Shown here: positions 56,178-64,000 of the stretch, in pieces
Layout of the letters: each line of letters begins with the position of its first letter
Position numbering within the stretch: position 1 is the first letter of the stretch
Assembly (NCBI RefSeq): GCF_007655005.1
Contig: NZ_SZVW01000032.1
Location: 25,327-89,326 of the forward strand
DNA: 64,000 bases
Direction: 5' to 3'
Source: Streptomyces tibetensis
Lineage (GTDB): Bacteria > Actinomycetota > Actinomycetes > Streptomycetales > Streptomycetaceae
Notes under the pieces: model-generated
What the model saw: the letters and a program-made list of their open reading frames with translations, nothing else
Told to the model about the DNA's origin: nothing
Databases searched by the model: none
Translations under genes and position numbers: made by a program

Positions 56178-59117
56178 ATGCCCACCGCACCCCACCCCCA
56201 GAACACCGACGAGCTGTACCAGGCGCTCCAGGAGAACCAGCGGCGCCCCTACGGCCGCACCCGCACCGTCACCGCCGAGGAACTCGTCGACGCCGCCGAG
56301 CAGTTCGAGGACCCGGTCCCGCTCGTCCGCGCGCTCCTCGAACTGCAGGAGGCGTACACCTACGGCTCCGAACCCCGCAAGTCCCCCGTCGTCTTCGCGC
56401 GGCTGCTCACCCTCTTCGACGAGCAGCCCGACGTCTTCGACGAGCGCCTGCGCCACATGCTGTTCTGGCGGTTCAAGTGGGTGTCCAACGCCCTGCGCGC
56501 CCTGCCCGAGATACCGCTGACCAGCCTGCGCCAGTGGCTGACGGAGATGCGCGACCGCTACCAGAAGGCGGGCCTCGGCCTCCAGCCCTACTACGGGGAG
56601 GCGTACCAGCTCGCCGCCCACGTCGGTGAGGACACCACCCTCGCCTACGAGCTGTGGGCCGCCCGCACCCGCACCCGGCTCAGCGACTGCGAGGCCTGTG
56701 AGATCTGCCGGCGCGCCCGCCACCACCTCACCGCGGGCGACGACGAACGGGCCCTGCGCGCCTGGGAGCCCGTCCTGGCCGGCCAGGAGTCCTGCCAGGA
56801 GGAGCCCGCCCGCTCCCTGTCGTACGCGCTGCTGCCCCTGCTGCGCACCGGCCGCGCCGAGCGGGCCCGCGAACTGCACCTCGCCGGTTACCGCGGCTGC
56901 CGCCGCAACCCCTCGATGTCCTCAGAGGTCGGCCGGCACCTGGAGTTCTGCGCGCTGACCGGCAACGAGGCCCGAGGCCTGGAACTGCTCGCCGAGAACC
57001 GCAACCTGTTCGACGAGGTGGACTCGCCCCTCGACCAACTCGACTTCCTCACCGGCGTGGAGGTCCTCCTCCAGCGCGTCGAGCTCCTCGGCCACGGCGA
57101 GCTGCCCGCCGCCGGATACGCGGGCCGCACCTGGACCGCCGCCGGCCTGCGCGCCGAGGTGCGAAGCCGCGCCGACGACCTCGCCGCCCGCTTCGACGCC
57201 CGCAACACAACCACGGCCCACACCGACCGCCGCAGGGACCGCCTGGACCGCGCCCCGCTCCTGGACACCCTGGAGCTGACCCTGCGCACCCGCAGCCTCG
57301 ACGACGTGACCCCGGCCGCCCCCGCTGCCCCGGCGGCCATCGGCCCGGCCCCCGCCGTCCCCGAATCGCTCACCGAACTCATCCTGCGCACCAGGGCGTT
57401 GGACGAGCAGGGCCACCCGGACGCGCGGGCCTGCTGGGCACGGCTGCGCACACTCGCCGCCGCCCGCGACTACACCCACCCCGACGACCCGGCCGTGGGA
57501 CCGGTCGCCCGGCTGCGCGCGGACCTGCTGGCCGAAGAGGCGAACCGGGCGCACGAGAAGGACCGGTTCACCGACGCCGCCGCCCTGAACGAAGAGGCCG
57601 CGGCCCTGTACGACGACGCCGGCGCGCCGGGCGACGCCGCGCTCACCCGGGCCGGCCTCCTGCTCGCGAACGCCGAGATCCTCGCGGAGGGCGCAGACGG
57701 ACCCGAGGCGAAGGCCTCCGCCCTCACCGACGCCCACGCGTCCATGGTCCGCACGCACGAGGAGACACCCGGCCTCACCCCGCACCAGGAGGCACGCCTG
57801 CTGCGGCTGAGGGCGACCGCGCTCGCCCTGCGGCTGCAGACGACCCGCAGCCAGGAGCACGTCGCGGCGGTCTTCGCCGAGGCGGACCTGCTCCGCGCGT
57901 TCGCAGCCCGGCACGACATCGCCGGGCAGATCTCGGGCGCACACCTGCTGCGGGCCACCACGTACGCCATCTCCGGCGACCTGCCCGCCGCGGTCACCGA
58001 GGCCGACGCCCTCCTGGACCGGCTGACCGCGCACGGCCCCGCCTGGCACCTGCCCCGCACGCTCGCACTGCGCGGCCGGATCCGGCTCGTCCTCCAGGAC
58101 GCCCAGGCCGCGTACACGGATCTGGCCGAGGGATTGCGCCTGGCCGCCGACTGGCCGGCCGACGCGGTCGGCACCACCCGCCTGCACGCCGACCTGGCCG
58201 AGGCCTGCATGCACCTGGCCCGACCCGAGGAGGCGCTGCGGCACCTGACGCGCGCGGCGGAGCTGGACCTGCGACACGGCAATCGGACCGACGCGTACTG
58301 CACCTACAGCAACGCCGCCCAGCTCAGCCTCGACCTGGGCCGCGTCGAGGACTGCATCGCGCTGCTCGACTCCCTGCTGGCCGAACCGGACGTGGCCGCC
58401 GGAGAACTGGACGACCGGCTCGTGGCCCAGCTGCGTCTGACCCGCGCCCGAGCGCTGCACACGGGGGAGGACCTCAAGGCCGCCACGGCCGAGTTCGTCG
58501 CGCTCGCGGCCGAGTCGGCCGGCTGGGACGACGACCGGGGCAGCCACGCCGTGATCGCCGCGGAGACGGCCGTACTCCTCGCCGAGTCCGGCGAGTTCGG
58601 CCGGGCCCGGGAGGCCGCCGACCAGGCGCTCGCCGCCCACGCCGAGGACCCGCGCTACGAGCACCTCAGCAACTCCCTGCGTGAACTCGCCCGTCTCCAG
58701 GCCCAGCGGCAGGGTGCGGACGGACTGCCCGACGCCCTCGCCGTCCTCGCCGACGCCGGCCGGGTCGCCGACGAGGCCCGCGCCGCCGGGTACGAGGCCC
58801 ACGGCCGCTCCCTGGACACGGCCCTGCTCTACGAGCACGGGCGGGTCAACGCCTTCGCCGGCGCGTACGAGGACGCCCTGGCGGCTCTGGACAAGGCACT
58901 CACCCTGCTCGGCGAACCGGGGCGGGACGACGACCGGGCCGGCGAGTGGGCCGAGTGCGTGCGCCTCGCGGGGGTCGTGGAGGGCCTCTATCTGGAGCGT
59001 CCCGCGCCTGCCCTCACCCGGCTGGACGCGGCCGTCGTCCGCCTGACCGCCCTGGGGCACACCGAGGAGACGGAGGCACTGACCTCACTGGCGGCCCGGC
59101 TGCGTGACGAGGAGTGA
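56178..59117 (+). CDS. Large TPR-repeat protein paired with the Hsp90-like ATPase
   Basis: A 979-aa soluble protein from ATG 56178, two bases after the Hsp90-like stop, so almost certainly translationally linked. It contains many TPR-like helix pairs between ~430 and 975 (RLHADLAEACMHLARPEEAL and GAYEDALAALDKALTLLGEP). The N-terminal ~300 residues form another helical region with CEACEIC (three cysteines, near 170). Eukaryotic Hsp90 works with TPR co-chaperones; here an Hsp90-like protein is encoded right beside a TPR giant. The partnership is inferred from gene order. No enzyme motif is visible. Confidence 0.85.
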   Translation: MPTAPHPQNTDELYQALQENQRRPYGRTRTVTAEELVDAAEQFEDPVPLVRALLELQEAYTYGSEPRKSPVVFARLLTLFDEQPDVFDERLRHMLFWRFKWVSNALRALPEIPLTSLRQWLTEMRDRYQKAGLGLQPYYGEAYQLAAHVGEDTTLAYELWAARTRTRLSDCEACEICRRARHHLTAGDDERALRAWEPVLAGQESCQEEPARSLSYALLPLLRTGRAERARELHLAGYRGCRRNPSMSSEVGRHLEFCALTGNEARGLELLAENRNLFDEVDSPLDQLDFLTGVEVLLQRVELLGHGELPAAGYAGRTWTAAGLRAEVRSRADDLAARFDARNTTTAHTDRRRDRLDRAPLLDTLELTLRTRSLDDVTPAAPAAPAAIGPAPAVPESLTELILRTRALDEQGHPDARACWARLRTLAAARDYTHPDDPAVGPVARLRADLLAEEANRAHEKDRFTDAAALNEEAAALYDDAGAPGDAALTRAGLLLANAEILAEGADGPEAKASALTDAHASMVRTHEETPGLTPHQEARLLRLRATALALRLQTTRSQEHVAAVFAEADLLRAFAARHDIAGQISGAHLLRATTYAISGDLPAAVTEADALLDRLTAHGPAWHLPRTLALRGRIRLVLQDAQAAYTDLAEGLRLAADWPADAVGTTRLHADLAEACMHLARPEEALRHLTRAAELDLRHGNRTDAYCTYSNAAQLSLDLGRVEDCIALLDSLLAEPDVAAGELDDRLVAQLRLTRARALHTGEDLKAATAEFVALAAESAGWDDDRGSHAVIAAETAVLLAESGEFGRAREAADQALAAHAEDPRYEHLSNSLRELARLQAQRQGADGLPDALAVLADAGRVADEARAAGYEAHGRSLDTALLYEHGRVNAFAGAYEDALAALDKALTLLGEPGRDDDRAGEWAECVRLAGVVEGLYLERPAPALTRLDAAVVRLTALGHTEETEALTSLAARLRDEE

Positions 59118-59121
59118 CCAC

Positions 59122-59156
59122 GGGCCGGGGTGGGTCGCTTGCCCCGCCCCCGGCCC
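59122..59156 (+). terminator. Hairpin terminator after the Hsp90-like/TPR unit
   Basis: GGGCCGGGG (59122-59130) pairs with CCCCGGCCC (59148-59156), with a further GGG/CCC pairing inside a 17-base loop. It lies just after the TPR stop and also faces the convergent SRPBCC gene. Confidence 0.6.
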
Positions 59157-59166
59157 TCAGCCGTTC

Positions 59167-59634
59167 TCAGCCGCTCCGCGGTGCGCCGCCGGCGCTGTCG
59201 CGGTGCTCGCGCACGGCGATCCGGGCCAGTTTCGTCAGCATCATGCCGTTGCGGATCGAGACGAGGTAGTCCACCGGAAGCCCGTGCATCCGGGTGCCGG
59301 GGCCGCGCAGGGGATGCCAGTCGAGGACGAAGAGCGTGTTCTCACCCCAGGGAATCAGGTTCATGGCGATGCGGGCCGCGCCGAACGGGTCCGCCTTGGC
59401 TTCCAGTTCCAGACGGCGTCCCGGCTCACAGATGCGCACGACGCAGGTGTCGTCCAGGACCAACGGGCCCAGTCCGACCCGGACTTGCAGACGGGCGCCC
59501 ACCTCGGGCCAGTGCGGGTCGGCTGCCGTGATCTGTTGCGTGCCGGAGACCCACTCCCCGTAGCGGTGGCCGTCGGACAGCAGATCCCAGACCTCGGACG
59601 GCGAGCTCAGGATCAACCGGCGGTTCCGGGCCAC
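59167..59634 (-). CDS. SRPBCC-family (polyketide cyclase/dehydrase-like) protein
   Basis: A 155-aa START-like fold protein. It begins ARNRRLILSSPSEVWDLLSD and has HRYGEWVSGTQQITAADPHW and VGARLQVRVGLGPL, typical of SRPBCC lipid- or ligand-binding domains. GTG 59634 is chosen because GAGGAG lies ten bases upstream; GTG 59643 is possible but too close to that site. Function unknown; such proteins may bind hydrophobic ligands. Confidence 0.75.
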   Translation of the reverse strand: MARNRRLILSSPSEVWDLLSDGHRYGEWVSGTQQITAADPHWPEVGARLQVRVGLGPLVLDDTCVVRICEPGRRLELEAKADPFGAARIAMNLIPWGENTLFVLDWHPLRGPGTRMHGLPVDYLVSIRNGMMLTKLARIAVREHRDSAGGAPRSG

Positions 59635-59815
59635 ACCGACCACGCTCCTCGTCTTGGGGGGAACCAGGCGCCCGCGCCGACCTGTCCGTCGTTGAACACC
59701 TCCTCGCACACTAGGCGGGCCACACGACTCCGGCACCCGCAGAGCACCATGCGCTGACGAATCCCGTGGCGATATTCGATGGCCGCAGGCCCTGGTCGGC
59801 GCTCATACTGACGCG

Positions 59816-60346
59816 GTGGATCCAGTGACACTCGAGACCGGACGCCTCATACTGAGGGCTTTCGAGCCGGGCGATGTGGAGGCGGTGCACGACGCCTGCC
59901 AGGACGAGGACATCCAGTTCTACACGCCGGTGCCCGTGCCCTTCGGACGGCAGGACGCCGAGAAGAGGGTCCGCGAGGAGTGGCCCGAGGGCTGGGCCGC
60001 CGACAAGGACTATGTCCTCGGGGCGTTCCGCAAGGACAGTGCCGCGCTCGTCGGCTCCTACTGCCTGACCAAGGTGAGCGCGGGCGTCTACGAACTCGGC
60101 TACTGGGCGGTCAAGGAGCAGCGCGGCCGGGGCTATTCGGTCGAGGCCGCGCGGGCGCTGTGCGACTGGGGGTGGGCCACGCTCGACGTCCACCGCATCG
60201 AATGGTGGGCCATGACCGGCAACACCGGATCGCGTGCCGTCGCCGAGCGGCTGGGCTTCACCGTCGAAGGGACGCTGCGCAACCGCAGCATCGCCAACGA
60301 CGGCAGGCCGCACGACTGGTGGGTCGGCGGACTGGTACGGGCCTGA
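59816..60346 (+). CDS. GNAT-family N-acetyltransferase (RimJ type)
   Basis: A 176-aa acetyltransferase from GTG 59816. It starts LETGRLILRAFEPGDVEAVH, with the acetyl-CoA site KEQRGRGYSVEAARALCDWG and NTGSRAVAERLGFTVEGTLR, the RimJ/RimL C-terminal block. Upstream there is no good ribosome binding site, so translation may be leaderless. Likely acceptors are protein N-termini or small amines; the sequence does not say. Confidence 0.85.
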   Translation: MDPVTLETGRLILRAFEPGDVEAVHDACQDEDIQFYTPVPVPFGRQDAEKRVREEWPEGWAADKDYVLGAFRKDSAALVGSYCLTKVSAGVYELGYWAVKEQRGRGYSVEAARALCDWGWATLDVHRIEWWAMTGNTGSRAVAERLGFTVEGTLRNRSIANDGRPHDWWVGGLVRA

Positions 60347-60480
60347 CGTGGAGCGCATGGCGAGACAGGCACCGCCGGCGCGCGGTGAAAGGGGCCACGG
60401 GCTGCGCACGGGAGGAAGCCTGCCGGCCGGTGTGCTGACGGTGCCCGAACGCCGTCATGGTCCCTCGTAGGGTGCCTTCC

Positions 60481-61017
60481 ATGAGAGTGGGGACCGAAGA
60501 GACCCGGCTCGTCGTGCTGCGGGGCAACAGCGGGGCGGGGAAGTCCTCCGTCGCGGCCGGGGTGCGTGAGAGGTTCGGGCGGGGCCTGGCACTGGTGGGG
60601 CAGGACAACCTGCGCCGCGTCGTGCTGCGGGAGCGGGACCGGCCCGGCGCGGCGAACATCGGTCTGATCGACCTGACGGCCCGCTACGCCCTCGACGCCG
60701 GGTACCACGTCGTGGTCGAGGGGATCCTGTACGCCGACCACTACGGCGAGATGCTCACCCGGCTGCGCGCCGACCACCGCGGGCCGATCCACGCCTACTA
60801 CCTGCACGTGCCGTTCGAGCAGACCCTCGTCCGCCATGCCGGCAAGCCGATCGCGAACGAGGTCGGCGAGACGCAGCTGCGCGAGTGGTACCGCGAACTG
60901 GATCTGCTGCCCGACGGCATCGAGACCGTCATCGATGCCGACAGCACCCTGCCGCGGACCGTGGACCGCATCATGCTCGACACGGGCCTGGCCGCTCTGC
61001 CCGAGATCGACCGCTAG
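60481..61017 (+). CDS. Small P-loop kinase (zeta-toxin/CPT-like NTPase)
   Basis: A 178-aa protein from ATG 60481. Walker A GNSGAGKSS is at 15-23. VVVEGILYADHYGEMLTRL resembles Walker B and the lid of small kinases, and AYYLHVPFEQTLVRH follows. This is the general AAA_33/zeta-toxin/chloramphenicol-phosphotransferase type. No antitoxin-like gene lies beside it, so a toxin role is unsupported. It probably phosphorylates a small molecule. Confidence 0.75.
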   Translation: MRVGTEETRLVVLRGNSGAGKSSVAAGVRERFGRGLALVGQDNLRRVVLRERDRPGAANIGLIDLTARYALDAGYHVVVEGILYADHYGEMLTRLRADHRGPIHAYYLHVPFEQTLVRHAGKPIANEVGETQLREWYRELDLLPDGIETVIDADSTLPRTVDRIMLDTGLAALPEIDR

Positions 61018-61162
61018 CGCGACTCACCCGTCCGTACGCGTCGGGCAGGGCGTGCGCGGTGCGGCGCGGTGAGGATGGGCGGTGCCGGGCGCCCGCACCG
61101 GCAGCTCGGTGCTGCCTGAGGGGACGTGCGGCTGTCGCTGCCCGTACGCGCGAGGGAGAGGT

Positions 61163-62344
61163 ATGACCGAGACCGACGAGGCCGGGGCCTTGACTGCCGG
61201 GGCCGAGTGGCCGGCGGCGCACCGTGACCCGAGCACGGGCATGGTCGATCTCCGGCGCGTCGGGGCGAACCCGGACTTCTGGTATCCGGTCGCCGTGTCG
61301 AAGAACGTGCGGCGCGAGCGGGCGTTCGCGACGGCGTTCGCCGGCGAGCGCATCGCGCTCTACCGCGGGCAGAGCGGCACCGTGTACGCGCTGGAGGACC
61401 GGTGCGCCCACCGGCAGGTGCCGTTGAGCATGGGCGTCGTGGAGGGCGAGACACTCCGCTGCTGCTATCACGCCTGGGCCTATCGCGGCGACGGCCGCAT
61501 CTCGCAGATCCCGTACCTCTCCAAAGGCGACGGCCGGCCCCCGCGCGGCGTGCGCGGCTATCCGGTGCGCGAGGCGTACGGCCTGGTCTTCGTGTTCCCC
61601 GGCGATCCGGACAAGGCGGCCGCCGCTCCGCTGCCCGACCTGCCGGCGTTCGGCTCGCCGCGGTACAGGACGATGACGTACTCCCGGACCGTGCGCTGCC
61701 ACTACTCGTTCATGCACGAGAACCTCCTCGACATGAACCACCAGTTCCTGCACCGGGGCGTGGTCGGAAAACTCCACCCCGAACTGCTCGACTCCCGCAC
61801 GGACGAGCGGTCGGTGGAGGCGAGGTACCTGTTCAGCCACGCCGGGGGCAAGCGGAACCGCGGGGCCGGCCTGCTGGCCGCCGAGGGGATCGGCGGCAGC
61901 GACTCCCGCGACCTCATGACGATCCGCACCGAGTACCCGTACCAGACCCTCGACCTGGTCCCGGAGAACGCCGAGCGGCCGGCCTTCCGCCTCTGGGTCG
62001 CCTACGTGCCCGAGGACGCCGAGCAGCGCCGCTGCCACACGTTCGGCCTGCTCATGATCGAGAAGCCGCGCATTCCCGGTGCCCTGCGGTTGGCCTGGCC
62101 CCTCATCAGGCGCTTCACCGAGCGGGTGTTCGCCGAGGACCGGATGGCCGTCGAGGCCGAACAGCGGGCCTGGGACGAGCAGGGCGGGGACCGCAACCGC
62201 GAGGTGTTCTCCCTGATCCTGGACGTCCGCGAGGTGCTGCGCACCAACGGCGTCCCCATCCGCCCCCGGGCCGCCGCGTGCGGCGCCGCCTCGGTGTGCA
62301 CCGGGCAGGACCGCGGTCGGGCGGGGGCGCCGGGCACCCCCTAG
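61163..62344 (+). CDS. Rieske [2Fe-2S] oxygenase (terminal oxygenase component)
   Basis: A 393-aa non-heme oxygenase from ATG 61163 (GGGAGAGG upstream). The Rieske cluster ligands are Cys81, His83, Cys100 and His103 (CAH, then CCYH). The mononuclear-iron site has NLLDMNHQFLH with His193 and His197. C-terminal residues after ~365 are low in complexity and reach into a duplicated 31-bp unit. No ferredoxin or reductase gene is adjacent, so electrons must come from elsewhere. The substrate is unknown; the size suits aromatic or steroid/lipid hydroxylases. Confidence 0.85.
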   Translation: MTETDEAGALTAGAEWPAAHRDPSTGMVDLRRVGANPDFWYPVAVSKNVRRERAFATAFAGERIALYRGQSGTVYALEDRCAHRQVPLSMGVVEGETLRCCYHAWAYRGDGRISQIPYLSKGDGRPPRGVRGYPVREAYGLVFVFPGDPDKAAAAPLPDLPAFGSPRYRTMTYSRTVRCHYSFMHENLLDMNHQFLHRGVVGKLHPELLDSRTDERSVEARYLFSHAGGKRNRGAGLLAAEGIGGSDSRDLMTIRTEYPYQTLDLVPENAERPAFRLWVAYVPEDAEQRRCHTFGLLMIEKPRIPGALRLAWPLIRRFTERVFAEDRMAVEAEQRAWDEQGGDRNREVFSLILDVREVLRTNGVPIRPRAAACGAASVCTGQDRGRAGAPGTP

Positions 62345-62375
62345 CGGTCGGGCGGGGGCGCCGGGCACCCCCTAG
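62314..62375 (+). repeat. Tandem 31-bp repeat spanning the Rieske stop codon
   Basis: The unit CGGTCGGGCGGGGGCGCC, continuing GGGCACCCCCTAG, occurs at 62314-62344 and again at 62345-62375 without change. Each copy ends in TAG; the first TAG is the Rieske stop. GGGGG and CCCCC within each unit can pair, so the copies may act as small terminators between the convergent Rieske and hydrolase genes. Confidence 0.85.
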
Positions 62376-62400
62376 CGGTGCGGACGCGGACCTGCGGGGC

Positions 62401-63240
62401 TCAGGCGAAGAACTCCCGCAGCCGCCGGTTGAGTTCGGCGGGTTGCTCGGTGGGCAGGGAGTGGTGGGAGGCGCCGGGCAGGGTGACGACGCTCGCCGAG
62501 GGCAGGAGCCGGCGTGCGGCGGCCGCGGCACGCTGCGGATCGTGGGCGCGGCTGCGTTCCGCCAGGAGCACCAGGGCCGGGACGGTGCAGGTCGCCAGTT
62601 CCCGCGCCGTGGGGCGCCGCATGGCCACGACCTTCGACCGGCGGGCGGTGGCGGTGCTCCCCAGGAACGCCTGCCAGACCGGATCCTCGGTCTCACGGCC
62701 GGTCTCCCAGCGGTGGAAGGCACGCACCCGCTCGGCGCTGGGCCTCAGCAGCATCGGCAGGGCGTGCGCGAGGTAGCGCGGGCTCATGCCGGTGAAGCAG
62801 TTGACCGGGTCGAGCAGCGCGAGCCTGCCGAGCCGACGGGGCGCGTGCAGCGCGTAACGGAGGGCGATCCAGGCGCCGTAGGAGTGGCCGCACAGGTGCG
62901 CGCCGTCCAGGTTCAGCGCGTCGAAGAGGGCATCCAGCCAGGCCGTCAGGTCCGCCGCGCCGCGCAGCGGTGCCCCGTCGTGGACACTGCGGCCGATGTC
63001 GCCCATGAGGTCGACGGCATGGATGCGATGGGCGGGGGCCAGGGCGCCGGCGGTGGCGAACCAGGCGGCCGAGGTGGTTCCGCCGCCCGGCAGCAGGACG
63101 AGCGGGGCGCCGTCCTCGCGCCCGCTGATGTGGACCCGGGTGCTGCCGTAAGGGGTGGGGACGTCGACGCCGTGCACGTCTCCGGGCCACCGTCGCAGGA
63201 CGCCGTCGTACGCCCTGGAGAACGCTGCCGTGTCATTCAT
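62401..63240 (-). CDS. Alpha/beta-hydrolase
   Basis: A 279-aa hydrolase from ATG 63240. It has VLLPGGGTTSAAWFATAGAL as oxyanion-hole strand and loop, nucleophile Ser120 in CGHSYGAWIALRYAL, an acidic residue in LLAERSRAHD, and His in GASHHSLPTEQP. These complete a Ser-His-Asp triad. It is divergent from a MarR regulator with a 64-base gap and so is probably controlled by it. The substrate may be an ester or lactone; unknown. Confidence 0.88.
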   Translation of the reverse strand: MNDTAAFSRAYDGVLRRWPGDVHGVDVPTPYGSTRVHISGREDGAPLVLLPGGGTTSAAWFATAGALAPAHRIHAVDLMGDIGRSVHDGAPLRGAADLTAWLDALFDALNLDGAHLCGHSYGAWIALRYALHAPRRLGRLALLDPVNCFTGMSPRYLAHALPMLLRPSAERVRAFHRWETGRETEDPVWQAFLGSTATARRSKVVAMRRPTARELATCTVPALVLLAERSRAHDPQRAAAAARRLLPSASVVTLPGASHHSLPTEQPAELNRRLREFFA

Positions 63241-63267
63241 GTCCCCGCCCCATATGACTCGTTCACC

Positions 63268-63290
63268 GATACTCTTGACCAACGAGATAT
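63268..63290. promoter_or_regulatory. Candidate MarR operator in the divergent promoter
   Basis: The stretch GATACTCTTGACC then AACGAGATAT holds CTC/GAG and ATA/TAT inverted matches between the hydrolase and MarR starts. Both overlap a possible TTGACC -35 element. The symmetry is imperfect and the call is tentative. Confidence 0.35.
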
Positions 63291-63304
63291 TAGGGGAGTG
63301 AAGC

Positions 63305-63784
63305 ATGGACGACCAGGATCCCGGTCTGCGCATGGTGCATCTGCTGCGGGCCGTGACGATGGAACTGGACCTGTTCGCGGCCGAGTTCGCCGGCCGCAAC
63401 GGGCTCCATCCCACGGACGTACGGGCGTTGATCCATCTGCTGGACGCCGGCCGGGAGGGCGTGCGGGCCACGCCGGGGTGGCTGGGCGCGCAGTTGGGGG
63501 TGAACTCGGCGTCGACCACGGCCCTGGTCGACCGGCTGGAGCGGCTGGAACTGGTGCGCCGGGAACGGGACACCGAGGACCGCCGGCGCGTGCTGCTGGT
63601 GGTGCGGGACGAGGCCGTCCGGCTGGGCTGGTCCTTCTTCGGGCCGCTGATCCACGAGATGGTCGACTCGATGCGGTCCTTCGACGAAGCGGAACTGGCC
63701 GTGGTCCGGCGTTTCCTGCTGGCCATGCGGGACGTCGCCGCGGCCGGGCGACGCGCGCAGCGGGACGGCTCCGGGGGGCAGTGA
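63305..63784 (+). CDS. MarR-family transcriptional regulator
   Basis: A 159-aa winged-helix regulator from ATG 63305 (GGGAGTG upstream). The core has LGAQLGVNSASTTALVDRLE as recognition helix and VRRERDTEDRRRVLLVV as wing. A C-terminal helix pair forms the dimer. It is complete and divergent from the hydrolase, the usual arrangement for a ligand-sensing repressor of a detoxifying enzyme. It is not closely similar to the truncated MarR at 173-485. Confidence 0.9.
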   Translation: MDDQDPGLRMVHLLRAVTMELDLFAAEFAGRNGLHPTDVRALIHLLDAGREGVRATPGWLGAQLGVNSASTTALVDRLERLELVRRERDTEDRRRVLLVVRDEAVRLGWSFFGPLIHEMVDSMRSFDEAELAVVRRFLLAMRDVAAAGRRAQRDGSGGQ

Positions 63785-64000
63785 CGTCCCGCCCCGCCTC
63801 ACGCGTGCCACGGCGGGTCAGCCGGCCGCGTGGTCGACGTGCAGCCGCACCTGCTCCTCCAGCCGCCGCACCTGCTCCGGCCGGGCGCGCAACAGGGCGC
63901 CCGGTCCGCCCGGACCCCACCGCGAAAGGCCCCGCCCGCACGGGGCGGTTTCTAGGGATCGTCGCAACACATGATCGGTTGTGTCAGACGGCGAGCAGTT
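63785..64000. other. Right edge: short gene-end-like stretch and possible element boundary
   Basis: On the minus strand bases 63894-63819 read LLRARPEQVRRLEEQVRLHV, then DHAAG and a stop, like the end of a coiled-coil protein, but the frame upstream turns to low complexity. A weak GC-rich hairpin lies near 63930-63947. From about 63955 the composition changes to less GC-rich sequence that may begin another gene or an insertion sequence beyond the window. Confidence 0.3.

Noticed and set aside
54079..56190. 703-aa minus-strand open frame opposite the Hsp90-like gene
   Set aside because: It is the antisense shadow of a real gene; the composition is Gly/Arg/Val-rich without domains and the plus-strand frame carries clear Hsp90 motifs.
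60481..61017. Zeta-type toxin of a toxin-antitoxin pair
   Set aside because: The fold is only generally similar and no small antitoxin gene lies next to it.
1..64000. CRISPR array, tRNA or rRNA genes
   Set aside because: No spaced short repeats, tRNA-like arms or rRNA stretches were seen. The tandem repeats found are two-copy duplications or short operator boxes.

Overview
The window is high-GC actinobacterial DNA, most likely from a Streptomyces. Supporting signs are strongly G/C-ending codons, many GTG/TTG starts, purine-rich ribosome binding sites, ATGA/GTGA stop-start overlaps, and families typical of the genus (GAF-ANTAR and PAS-GAF-PP2C regulators, LacI-controlled sugar ABC operons, multidomain secreted glycosidases). 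I see no rRNA, tRNA, CRISPR array or intact mobile element. Several decayed genes suggest an accessory, rearranging part of the chromosome.

Layout. 1-3.7 kb: a gene graveyard (truncated MarR and pirin pair, an intact pirin, a frameshifted tyrosine-integrase C-terminus, a dehalogenase-like fragment) and a protein with two P-loop domains. 3.9-7.3 kb: a TetR regulator with a one-base homopolymer frameshift, an AtzG-like/amidase pair and a divergent metallo-beta-lactamase-fold hydrolase; the cluster shares an operator-like motif. 7.5-8.5 kb: a 5'-truncated NmrA-like gene and a small membrane protein. 8.8-19.5 kb: first sugar locus (LacI, GH2 beta-galactosidase, sugar-binding lipoprotein, two permeases; divergent secreted beta-helix glycosidase with a C-terminal CBM96-like domain). 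19.7-23.4 kb: PadR plus an ABC ATPase/FtsX-type exporter behind three evenly spaced GTATAC boxes. 23.9-33.4 kb: second sugar locus (LacI, lipoprotein, two permeases, secreted GH39-like enzyme; divergent GH36 alpha-galactosidase). The alpha-galactosidase leader carries an exact 145-bp tandem duplication. 33.5-34.4 kb: a secreted feruloyl-esterase-like enzyme.

34.6-47.3 kb is one long, tightly overlapping minus-strand operon for a deoxysugar, best read as L-fucose by the non-phosphorylative route: RbsBAC-type importer, fuconate dehydratase, fuconolactonase, FucU mutarotase, Zn-dehydrogenase, SDR, Eda-type aldolase, PfkB kinase, aldo-keto reductase and two near-duplicate FadR/GntR regulators. 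With the beta-galactosidase, alpha-galactosidase, beta-helix enzyme and esterase, the middle of the window looks like a plant-polysaccharide utilisation region that releases galactose and fucose residues and imports them.

47.5-64 kb is regulatory and stress-related: a ricin-lectin remnant, GAF-ANTAR protein, secreted endonuclease/phosphatase-family protein, PP2C phosphatase with sensors, beta-lactamase-fold hydrolase, a three-gene unit (330-aa protein, divergent Hsp90-like ATPase, 979-aa TPR protein), SRPBCC protein, GNAT, small P-loop kinase, Rieske oxygenase, and a divergent alpha/beta-hydrolase/MarR pair. The Hsp90-like/TPR unit is the best candidate for an undescribed system. The last ~200 bases may touch the edge of another element. 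All functional calls are from reading the sequence; no database search was run.
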